64,000 nucleotides of DNA from Symbiodinium natans (taxonomy: Eukaryota; Sar; Dinophyceae; Suessiales; Symbiodiniaceae), in the NCBI GenBank assembly GCA_905221605.1, contig CAJNDS010000091.1, positions 756,738-820,737 on the forward strand. The letters run 5' to 3'. The notes below the pieces were generated by a model. The model was not told where the DNA came from. It did not search any database and saw only the letters and a list, made by a program, of their open reading frames with translations. The translations under genes were made by a program, and so were the position numbers. This document shows positions 54,869-63,274 of the stretch, one piece after another; the stretch's first letter is position 1; every line of letters begins with the position of its first letter.

Positions 54869-55009
54869 ATCCCCAAAACCCAAAACCCAAACCCAAAATC
54901 CAAAACCCTAAACCCTGAATCCCAAACAACACCGAAAGCCCAACAACAACAAAAGACCCTAAGTCCTAAACCCTAAACCCTAAACCCTAAACCCTAAACC
55001 CTAAACCCC
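54869..55009 (-). repeat. CCCTAAA-type units
   Basis: Degenerate then perfect C-rich units (54965-55008). Confidence 0.9.
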
Positions 55010-55090
55010 ATGTCCGAGGCCGCAGCCGACTTGAAGGGGTGGAAGGCCACCTTCTTCGCGTCGGAACAGGACCGCCAACCTGGGGTTTAG
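55010..55090 (+). CDS. exon shard in a telomere-flanked island
   Basis: ATG at 55010, then SEAAADLKGWKATFFASEQD and RQPGV, stopping at the TAG of the first TTTAGGG unit. CCCTAAA array left, TTTAGGG array right. Well-formed protein composition; family unknown. Confidence 0.4.
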   Translation: MSEAAADLKGWKATFFASEQDRQPGV

Positions 55091-55204
55091 GGTTTAGGGT
55101 TTAGGGTTTAGGGTTTAGGGTTTAGGGTTTAGGGCTTAGGGTTTAGGGCTCATTGTTCTTTTCTCCCAATTACCTGGGGCGGCAATTACCTACGATTTCT
55201 GTGT

Positions 55205-55235
<31 letters not shown>

Positions 55236-55240
55236 TATTA

Positions 55241-55316
<76 letters not shown>

Positions 55317-55584
55317 TGGGGGGGGGGGGTGGGGGTTCGTTTTGTAGAGTTTGGGAGTCAAAGGTAGACCCTCCCCCCCCCTCCCCTTGCCCAACCATTG
55401 TAGTGTTTTGGGTATCGGACTTGAGGGGTTTAGGGTTTATGGCTCAGGGGGCAATTCGTGGTCTCGGGTTTACGGTTAATGGGTTTAAGGGCTTACGGTC
55501 ATCGCTTCTCAAGTTTGCGGTAATTGGGACGAATGCATTGAGAAGGCGCTGCTCCTTCTGAAAGCCACGCTCAGGAGGGATTGG
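55091..55584. repeat. TTTAGGG array and microsatellite cluster
   Basis: TTTAGGG to 55148; (TA)n at 55204-55235, (ATT)n at 55236-55285, poly-T at 55293-55317, poly-G at 55318-55329; then unique sequence without a gene. Confidence 0.9.
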
Positions 55585-55767
55585 TGGGGATGTTCCCGCT
55601 CATACTAGCAGTCCTTAATAGGGATTATAGTACCCCCTATTATAATCCCAATTAAGGACTCTTAGTAGAAGGGCTTATACTAACAGTCCTTAACTTTAAT
55701 AGAGATTCTAGTACCGCCTGTTATAAGCCCCATTAAAGGACTGCTTTTTTTAGGGTGAGCATCCCAA
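55585..55767. mobile_element. MITE family A, copy 11, composite of two units
   Basis: Begins TGGGGATGTTCCCGCTCATA and ends GGTGAGCATCCCAA. In between, the inner segment TACTAACAGTCCTTAA...AAGGACT occurs twice in tandem (55604-55670 and 55678-55747), so two hairpin cores share one pair of outer ends. Confidence 0.88.
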
Positions 55768-56593
55768 GCTTTAGGTACTGAAGACCACTTTAAGTAGAAA
55801 GCCCATGGAAACTCCCTGGGGAGCAAACACAAGAAGCCAGAAACAGAAGAAAGCCAAAAGCCACAAAAGACCAGAGACAAAGGCCAGGAGGCCGAGAAAG
55901 CCAAAGGCGCCAAGAAACCAAGAAGTTCGAAGTCGAGAAGCCACGAAGCCAAGCAGCCACGAAGCCAACCAGCCGAAAGCCCAGAAGCCAGGGAGCTAAA
56001 CAAAAACACAACGCCGAAACCCAAGAACAACATAAATTCAAAAGCAAAAACACCCAACTGATTTCACCTCTAACGTTGAAAAGCCCAACCATTCCCTCCA
56101 CCCGCCTTCCGAAGGATCGCAATGAGCCTCCTCCAGCAAGTCGGGTTCGAATGCCTGAGTCTTGGTACAACCAAGGTTAGTGATTCAGGGTCTTTAGGGT
56201 TTCGGGTTTCGGGTTTCGGGTTTTTTGGGTTGCTGATAAGTAGGGTTATATGTAGGATAACTCTGGCTAGCGCCGGTTTAGGGTTTAGAAATTTGGGTTT
56301 GGAGTTTAGGTGTGTAGGTCTAAGCCAGGATGCCCGGTGTGAGTGCACGAAGCGCTTCAGGCACTGGTCCACCCACATGTCCTGGTTGAGTAAGATTCCA
56401 CTATGCTGTGACGGTTTAGGGCTGAAGGGGTTAGGCACTGGTCAGAAGTTGTAGCCTTCGGATCTTGAGGGTGCACTTGCAGTAGTGTGACGGGAGTTTG
56501 GCCGGAAAACAATGCTAAACAGGGCTTTCGCGTACCGAAGACGTACTCATGTAACCATCAACGTCTCAGCTCCAAAAACCGTAACTGACACCC
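55768..56593. other. intergenic; purine-rich repeat stretch
   Basis: 55830-56000 is A/G-rich with internal GAAGCCACGAAGCC repeats, open on the plus strand as a Lys/Arg-rich frame but probably low-complexity DNA. Sparse TTTAGGG-like units follow. No gene supported. Confidence 0.5.
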
Positions 56594-56701
56594 TACTTGG
56601 AGGTTCATGGGTACCTATTCGTAAAAAAAAACGAGTAACTATGGCTAGCACCTTACTTAGGTACCAAGCGCCCCTATAAGTCCCTATGAACGGTCCAAGT
56701 A
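56594..56701. mobile_element. MITE family B, copy 9, likely 8-bp target duplication
   Basis: Left ACTTGGAGGTTCATGGGTAC, right TCCCTATGAACGGTCCAAGT. Flanking 8-mers GACACCCT and AACACCAT match at 6 of 8, suggesting the same duplication length as family A. Confidence 0.75.
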
Positions 56702-59700
56702 ACACCATGAACCCAAAATCCTTAAGCTCTTGACTTTAAACCCTACTAAACACAGTGCAACCCGACCCCCGCTTTTTTCTGGGCCGAAAGACTGGTAAAA
56801 CTTCGCCGCAGAATCCGCAGACGTCAAGTCTGATTTGTAACTTACTTGCCTGGAACGTCGACGCCACATCGGTTGCTGGCTTTTGGGGCCCCCAGGTCGC
56901 CTTGCGGCCGCTACATTGAATATGCCAAACCCTAAGCCCTAGACCCTGTAAGCCCTAAGCCCTAAACCCTAAACCCTAAAACCTGAGCTCTATAAGCCCT
57001 AAACCCTAAACCCCTAAACAACACCTCAAGTTGTCTGAGGCCATCGATCTCCAGCTCCTCAGGTGCATCGAGGTTGGCTGACGACAAGTTAAGTTCACCA
57101 TTAAGACTTAAACCTTAAACCCTAATTCCTAAACCCTGAATCCTAAACGCTAAAGCATCTTCTCGATCTCTGCACTGTTCACTTCTAGATATTTCTTCGA
57201 TCGTTGTCCCGACTATAATCGTACTCATCTCGGACGAAGAGAAGGATCTGGCTCTGCGTCCGTTTCCCAAAGAAAGCCCAAAACCACTCCTGGCTTCGGG
57301 TTTAGGGCTTATCACTCAACATTCAAATAGGCTTCAGTGCTTCGGGTTTAGGTTTGCTGGTTTGTAGGCCTTCGGAATTCGGGTTCAACCGCCTCGGCCC
57401 CCGAAGCCCAACACCCTTAAGCCCCGGATATTCTAGTATAAAATATATAGGGGCCATAGGGTTTAGGGTTTAGGATTTAGGGTGTAGGGTTAGGGTCTAG
57501 GGGAAATGTTACTCGTAAGCACTTCCGACCCCTCGATTCCTCCCTGGTCGGTCCTCGCCCCACTGACAGTCACCACTGCACAGCTTTTGAAAGTAGTTGT
57601 AGCAGCCTACATGGAAGGGTTTAGGGTTTAGGGTTTAGGGTTTAGGGTTTAGGGTTTAGGGTGTAGGGTTTAGGGTCTAGGGTCTAGGGTTTGGTCAAGT
57701 TTCATCTGCACTGTTAAGGTTTAGGATCCGGCTATGCGCTGTTCGGGTTTATAGGATCTGGCTTAGGTTAGCGGACTCTTGTTTGTGGGTTTGCGGGGCC
57801 TGGAGTAAAGGATTTGGGGTTCAGGGTCGTCTGTGGAAGTTGCCAAAAGCTAAACCCTAAACCCTGAAACCTGAAACCCTAAAGGAATGCAAGGCGTGTA
57901 CAGCGTTGGGGGACATGGGGTAGCGAATGCATTGCGCAACAAAAACTCACAGTACGTAGAGGAGGCTGAGAGATGTGCAGAACTTGATGACCAAGCGGGG
58001 GCATTATGTGACCAACAGCTGATTTCCCCAAAACGGGGTACCTGAGTGGGTCCTTACTATAAGGGAGTCCTACTATTTCGGTGTCTATAATGGGGGTCCG
58101 AATTGTCGCAAACCCCCAGATGATGAAACTGAAGGTTTCGGGTTTGTGGGCTTGCTAAGTTCAGGATTTGGGGGGGGGGGGGGGGTGTTTGGCTTTGGGA
58201 TTTCATACCTTTGATGTCCTTAATATGCTAGGACCTACTGCACTTCAGGCCCTGAATACCCTTAATGCCCTTTGATACTTAACTTAATGCGTAGGCTTTG
58301 GGGTTGCAAAATGAAATCCACCGATGCCTGGGAAGCTGGTCGTCAGCGCCCGCACGGCGCTCTGCGAGAAGACTTCCAGCCTGTCGTTCTGAGTCGTTCT
58401 TGATTTGTTTCTAGGTTGAGGGTGTAGGGTTTAGGGTTTAGGGTGTAGGGTTTAAGGTTTAGGGTTTCGGGGGTATTCAGGGCAGGCATGAAGGGTAGTA
58501 AGGGTATGTCAGTGTATTACGGGTATGAAGCGGGTTAAGGCTCTGAAGGTGTTAAAGGATATGAAGTGTATTAAGGGCACTAATTAAGGGTTTTAGGATC
58601 ATGAGAGGCATGAAGGGCATGAAGAGTAGGGTATTGGTATTGAGGGTCTGAAGGGTATTAAGGGTATGAAGTGTACTAAGGGTATTGAAGGTATGACGGG
58701 TGTTAAGTGTATTCAGGGTTTCAGGGTATTGAGGGTTTCAAGGATGTTAAGGAAACTAGGGGTGCCGGCATTCCTGGTATTCAGGGTATTAATGGCATTA
58801 AAGGATGTCAAGGGTTCTAGGGTATAAAGGGGATTTAGGGTTTAGGGTTTTCTTGTTCATTGTTGGGAAATTATCTAAAAATCTATACCTTATTGGGTTT
58901 AAGTACCCTTAACAATGAATGTTAGCCAACTATGACAAAGTTTTAGGGCTTAGCTTCAATGCTGGGGGGGGAACCGACCTTCTTGAATAAATGGGAATGA
59001 GGTATAAACCATAAACCCTAAACCCTCCTTTTTAGGGCTAATAGGGGCCCACTCTGGGGCTGTGGAATCCTCAAGGTTTTTGAGGGTCTAGGGTCTAGGG
59101 TTTAGGGCTCAGGGAGGAGTTTTTCTAAAGTCGCCCACGTATCTGGAACCATCCTGCATTCGGTAGTCAGGTCAAAGGCAGCGAGGTTTGCCCTAAACCC
59201 TAAACCCTAAACCGTAAACTCCAGCCCTACCGCAAGAAGCCCAAACTTGCCCTTTTGGTAGGCTACCAAAGCATCCTGGAAGAGTCTTTTACGAATAACC
59301 GAACAACCTATGAACAAGGGTTTAGGGTTTAGGGTTTAGCCTTAGATCAAAAACACCCTAAAACCCTAAATCCCTAAACCCTGAACCCCTCGAAGGAATC
59401 CGAGCCACTTGTAGTATCATAATTACCTAATTAAGTTCCATCTAGGTCAAACCCTAAACCCGAAAACCTAAACCCTAAACCCTAAACCCCGGGTTAAACC
59501 CCGAACAGGGTTTAGGGGAGACCCACTCTGGGTCCGAGCCACGAGAACGGAATACACAGGGAGGCCCACTGGATGAAGAACAACAAGACCGCACGCCCTG
59601 AACCCTAAACTCCGAAACCCGGGTCATCCCGAAGACCTAAAGCCCTTGGTCACTTTAGGGTTTGAGGTTTAGGGTTTAGGGTTTAGGTTTCAGGGTTTGG

Positions 59701-60429
59701 GGTCTAGGGTTTGAGGGTTTAGGGTTTAGGGTTGAGGGTTTAGGGTTTGAGGTTTAGGCAAACCCTAATCCCTGAAACTCTACACCCTCGAATTTATACC
59801 CCGAACCCTGCAACAAAAGGATCCTCTCCCTAAACTCTGAACCATGAATCTGTACCCTGCCCTAGTTTGGATTGGGGTTTCGGCCTAAGGCGGGCCCCTA
59901 CCTAGGTAGGGTTCGCTTGCTTGGCTACTCCCACAGTGATGTGTACTTGCAGACTGGTGCGGAGAAAAGAACTTCGTAGATACATGGAAGATTGGCTTGT
60001 GGTCCAAATAATTTCCGAAATCCTGAATCCCAAACACCAAAAAGCGTCAAGGGCCCTTTGCTCCACCGAACCTTTCCGGGTTCAGGGTGTTCGCGAATTC
60101 TGTGCAGCTACCATGGACCCACTCATGAATGAAAAGCGAAGCTTTTCTCAAATCCGATCGCGGCATGCGCGCGCTTGTCGAGAATTGCATGTGGTTCCTC
60201 TAAGCATCTTCGGCTACTTCGGCAAGCGCTCGGGGGTACGAGACAAAGCAAAGCAACGCCCTACCTCCTATGCATAGTCGCCCAAAGACGTCTCCCTGAG
60301 CGCAGCCCCTCTCACAAACCTTGGCTGTGCTTCAGAAGAGTTTAGGGTTTAGGGTTTAGGGTTTAGGGCTTAGGGTGTAGGGTTTTTTAGGGCCTGGAGG
60401 GCTTAGGCTGCAACTCGAAACCTCAAGCC
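56702..60429. other. mixed intergenic DNA
   Basis: C units at 56930-57015, G array at 57617-57700, a family D copy in reverse at 58031-58120, poly-G at 58169-58184, a tract of diverged GGGTATTAAGGG and GGGTATGAAG units at 58470-58830, G units at 59655-59760. At 59921-60277 a plus frame follows a TTGCAG acceptor-like site, but part of it (FRVQGV) derives from telomere-like sequence, so no gene is called. Confidence 0.5.
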
Positions 60430-60662
60430 TTGGGATGCTTGCCCCTTATACTAACAGTCCTTAATAGGGATTATCGTAACCCCCCTGTTAGGTTTAGGGT
60501 TTAGGGTTTAGGGTTTAGGGTTTAGGGTTTAGGGTTTAGGGTTTAGGGTTTAGGGTTTAGGGTTTAGGGTTTAGGGTTTAGGGTTTAGGGTTTAGGGTTT
60601 AGGGTTTAGGGGTTTAGGGGAATCCCTACTAAGGACTGTTCGTATAAGGGGGAACATCCCAA
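60430..60662. mobile_element. MITE family A, copy 12, split at its centre by a long TTTAGGG array
   Basis: Left half TTGGGATGCTTGCCCCTTAT to CCCCCTGTTA; then about 17 TTTAGGG units (60490-60620); then AATCCCTACTAAGGACTG and the right end AAGGGGGAACATCCCAA. The break is at the loop of the hairpin, and the outer halves are otherwise complete. Confidence 0.97.
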
Positions 60663-60791
60663 CCCCAAAGCCTACGCGCTTTGACGCGCCATGGCCCAGA
60701 GGACCCAATGCCCGTTCTCTGCCCTTGGCTCAAATCGGTTGGCCCTTGTAATCCTGAAGGGTGAAATTGGATGGAATTTCACTCCCAGACT
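60663..60791. other. unique sequence
   Basis: Unique, between the family A copy and a coding-like stretch; possible 3' region of the minus-strand gene. No signal identified. Confidence 0.4.
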
Positions 60792-60993
60792 CTACCTTGA
60801 ATTCCTTCTCACAGAGAGCCTACCCAAAAGAAACTGACAGAGTTGGTGACCAGCTTCATCAACAAAGTGATCAACAAATCCAAAAAGCTTGTCGGTGTTC
60901 ATCACGTCCTCCAGGGCCACAGGAAACTCACCGGCAGGGCGTCGCACGAGCTCGACCCTGTCGTCTTGCTCATCCAAAGCTGTAGTGAAGTAC
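60792..60993 (-). CDS. possible exon, unknown protein (downstream exon)
   Basis: Minus frame from the exon start reads YFTTALDEQDDRVELVRRPA, then GEFPVALEDVMNTDKLFGFV, then DHFVDEAGHQLCQFLLG, to a TAG at 60792. Acidic and hydrophobic residues alternate as in a folded protein, and the other frames are worse. It joins in frame with SKYGRTGLR of the upstream stretch if the 119-nt intron at 60994-61112 is removed. No family recognised. A GGGTAGG donor-like site after FLLG could end the exon earlier. Confidence 0.4.
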
Positions 60994-61112
60994 CTTCAGA
61001 CAGGGGGTTCTACCTTGGACCCCTAAGGTTGTACCCTTGGGTTTTGGGGTCCCTTCTCAAGGATCCCTAAGGGAATATAGGGCCACAGTAGGAGTATATT
61101 AAGGGGAAGTAC
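60994..61112 (-). other. predicted 119-nt intron bounded by 9-bp direct repeats
   Basis: On the minus strand the interval starts GTACTTCCCCTTAATATAC and ends CCCCCTGTCTGAAG, so it is GT-AG. AGGTACTTC occurs at both boundaries (61106-61114 and 60987-60995); splicing at AG/GTACTTC removes exactly one copy. The GT comes from one repeat copy and the AG from the other, the geometry of introner-type insertions. Confidence 0.5.
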
Positions 61113-61428
61113 CTCAAGCCAGTTCGTCCATACTTGGAGAGACAGGCAAGTGGTAGTGAGAAGCAGCTCGACAGTCCTCAAACAGCCTAAACACTCTATA
61201 AAGATTGTAAAGTCCCAGGCGCATGGGAGCTGCAGGTATTCGGCAACCCCCTTGGAAGCTGCCGTTGAGTGAGAAGAGTGCCGCATGACGGTCCATGTCA
61301 AGAAGCCTGTGCCCCATGTCTTCGGCGTGGGCTTCAGGCTCTTGCTGGAGCTTGGGAAGATGCGTTTTACTGACACCGCCGGCTTGTGAACTCAAAGCGG
61401 TCAGATGTACTAAATCGTACTTCTCCAA
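61113..61428 (-). CDS. possible exon(s), unknown protein (upstream part)
   Basis: Two minus frames are coding-like. One (from 61428) reads HLPKLQQEPEAHAEDMGHRL, then LDMDRHAALFSLNGSFQGGC, then LGLYNLYRVFRLFEDCRAAS and stops at 61114. The frame that continues across the predicted intron is open only from about 61165 and reads LACLSKYGRTGLR. Either another splice or an indel lies near 61165-61170 (CTGTTTGAG/GACTG is acceptor-like). The phase is unresolved. Confidence 0.3.
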
Positions 61429-61490
61429 TAACCAAGGGTAAAAACAGGTTAAACTTTGATATTCCTACTAAATAGGGAAACCCAAAAAGT

Positions 61491-61751
61491 TTAAGGTCTA
61501 ACTAAAGGCGAAGTAAGAAATATGGCTTCGAATACAGCATCAAAAGCATAGAGCTGCTCAACAAAGGGCCCAGAAGCAAGCCGATCACATCGCCACCTGG
61601 ATTGGTCAAGGCCGTAAGATACGCTACGGGCTGCGGGTATGCTGCCGTATCTTTGGCGGTAGGATAAAACGGGGGCCTGGCCCTCTTTCAAAAAGCATGT
61701 CTTTTTTGCGCTAGTTTCCCCGAAAGGACCAATCGCCAACAAAACCCTCAA
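61491..61751 (-). CDS. possible upstream exon, unknown protein
   Basis: Minus frame includes LAIGPFGETSAKKTCFLKEG, then SVSYGLDQSRWRCDRLASGP and FVEQLYAFDAVFEAIF, ending at a TAA at 61491. Ordinary composition, same strand as the stretches at 60792-61428, so it may belong to the same gene. No start and no domain recognised. Confidence 0.25.
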   Translation of the reverse strand: MRVLLAIGPFGETSAKKTCFLKEGQAPVLSYRQRYGSIPAARSVSYGLDQSRWRCDRLASGPFVEQLYAFDAVFEAIFLTSPLVRP

Positions 61752-62096
61752 TATGAACCTTAATTACGTTGTTCTACGTCGTTAGACAGCCTCTTATTTG
61801 CTTCCACCCTGAGATAGAAATGCACGCCTGTGTCAGATTTGGGTATAAAATGAGGCTACGTGTCTAGGTACAGTTTACAGTGTAGGCTTTGGGGCTTGTG
61901 AACACTGAGTACATGAATACGACCTACACACCCTAAACCCTAAACCCTAAACCCTAAACCCTAAACCCTAAACCCTAAACCCTAAACCCTAAACCCTAAA
62001 CCCTAAACAAACCGTACTGAATCGACTATGCCACTCTGCACCAGCGACATATCAAGCTTGTGGCATCTTTCGCTTGGAGCATCCAAACGGCCGCAA
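61752..62096. repeat. unique sequence with a CCCTAAA array
   Basis: Perfect CCCTAAA array at 61931-62008 (about 11 units). The flanks are unique, without a gene. Confidence 0.9.
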
Positions 62097-62267
62097 AGAT
62101 CCTCGGTAGCCCAGTAACCATATCATGGTAAGGGTACCCTTTTTGGGGTTTGGCGACTTTATGAATAGGAGAACCTTAACCCAAAAAAAGGCAAAAGGGT
62201 CAACCCTAAACCCTAAACCCTAAACCCTAAACCCTTAACCCTTAACCAACTGGGCTACCAAGGATCT
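62097..62267. mobile_element. MITE family C, copy 2, with internal CCCTAAA array
   Basis: Terminal inverted repeats AGATCCTCGGTAGCCCAGT and ACTGGGCTACCAAGGATCT differ at one position. Inner arms AAGGGTACCCTTTTTGGGGT and ACCTTAACCCAAAAAAAGGC. A CCCTAAA array (62203-62235) lies between the inner right arm and the right end, at a different place from the array in copy 1. Confidence 0.85.
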
Positions 62268-62607
62268 CTCCTCCGGCCAGAATAGTAGAAGAAACCTGCG
62301 CCGCCCCCTCCCGCCCTCCCGCCTTACCCTGTAACCCCCCCTCTCTTGCTTGTTCCAGAACCCTAAACCCTAAACCCTAAACCCTAAACACTAAACCTTA
62401 AACCCTAAACCCTAAGCAGAACTAACCGTAAGCCTGGAAGTACATGAACCCCAAATGGGAAAAAAAAACAGTCCAAATCTGCTACTGAACTTAAGACCAC
62501 GACAAGGAAGCACTGAAGCACAATGACCCAGACCAGTAGATCTTTAACAACAGCGAAGGAGCCGGGCTCTCGTGCACCTCTGCAACCTGCCCTGTCTTTA
62601 GACATGG
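62268..62607. other. intergenic, 3' side of the ubiquitin-like gene
   Basis: A C-rich tract (62300-62345), CCCTAAA units at 62360-62415, an A-run at 62460-62468, then unique sequence. No gene supported. Confidence 0.5.
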
Positions 62608-63246
62608 TCACTCCACACCACTGTTCCTCAGTTGTGCTTCAAGCCCATGGCAAACTCTTGATGCTTGGCTTCCTTCATCGAAAAAAGCGGAGCTACAAGA
62701 ATAACACAGCCCAAGTTCATCCTGAACGGAATGCATGTGAAACTCTACGAAGTGAACACCTTCGCGGATCGGCACCTCAGTGAGGACGTTCATGTAGTCG
62801 TGTAATTCGCTCATGTACGTAATCGTTGCCCCATCCGGTGATCTGCTGCAGTTTAGGATGCCGCGCATGTCCCAAGTGAAGCAGGGCGTGTCGTCAACGA
62901 TCGCAGACAACTCCACGACCCCCGAAATCCTTGGGGACGAAATGAACCCTAAAAGGGTTTATGGTTCATACACCTCAATAAGCCTCAAAGGGTCTATGGT
63001 TGATACACCTTTATTAGAATTATAGCAGTATAAGGTATATGACTCCAACTATCGGGTTCAATTTTGGTCCCCAAGGATCTCGTCCAGACTCTTGAGAGGC
63101 GCGCCGTCGCAGACCAGGGTGAGAAGTTCCGGCTGCACTCGGCATGCTTTGCCGGTCTCGCTCAGAAGCTCTTCGAAGGAGCTGGGAGTGGGCATCTCCA
63201 GCAAGAGGGAGCCCGCTAAGTTGCGAACCCTCACGCAGGAGACCAT
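62608..63246 (-). CDS. two-exon gene: ubiquitin-like segment plus possible B30.2/SPRY-like segment
   Basis: Exon 1 (63246 to 63080) starts at ATG and reads SCVRVRNLAGSLLLEMPTPS, then SFEELLSETGKACRVQPELL, then TLVCDGAPLKSLDE. That is the beta-hairpin, helix and LTLVCDGAPL strand pattern of a ubiquitin-like fold, often found at the N-terminus of dinoflagellate proteins. Exon 2 (62929 to 62608) reads ISGVVELSAIVDDTPCFTWD, then ILNCSRSPDGATITYMSELH, then PIREGVHFVEFHMHSVQDEL and ends at TGA. The REGVHFVEFHMH...LGLCY pattern is like the GxHYFEVxV...IG strands of B30.2/SPRY domains. Splicing gives 162 codons in one frame (GAC GA/G ATT). Removing the 150-nt intron at 62930-63079 is required. Likely role: protein interaction scaffold (inference). 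The frame is open upstream of the ATG with a TTTCCAG acceptor-like site at about 63265, so an earlier exon is possible. Confidence 0.6.
62930..63079 (-). mobile_element. intron made of a terminal-inverted-repeat element (introner candidate)
   Basis: Minus strand: starts GATCCTTGGGGACCAAAATT, ends TTCATTTCGTCCCCAAG; GA-AG boundaries, with GAT repeated across the exon junction. Inverted ends CCTTGGGGACC...TTGAACCC and its complement run for about 21-23 bp. Inside, a 28-bp segment is repeated directly with a 35-bp period (62948-62975 and 62983-63010, AGGTGTATSAACCATA-type). No coding capacity. Confidence 0.65.
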
Positions 63247-63274
63247 GGCAATGACTTCAGGGGCCTGGAAATGA

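Noticed and set aside
54509-54883. 124-residue minus frame made of Arg-Gly-Phe repeats
   Set aside because: It is the translation of the 9-bp CCCCTAAAA array; the period is a multiple of three, so the frame stays open by necessity.
55805-55999. Lys/Arg-rich plus frame (64 residues)
   Set aside because: Purine-rich DNA with GAAGCCACGAAGCC repeats; the composition explains the frame and no domain is present.
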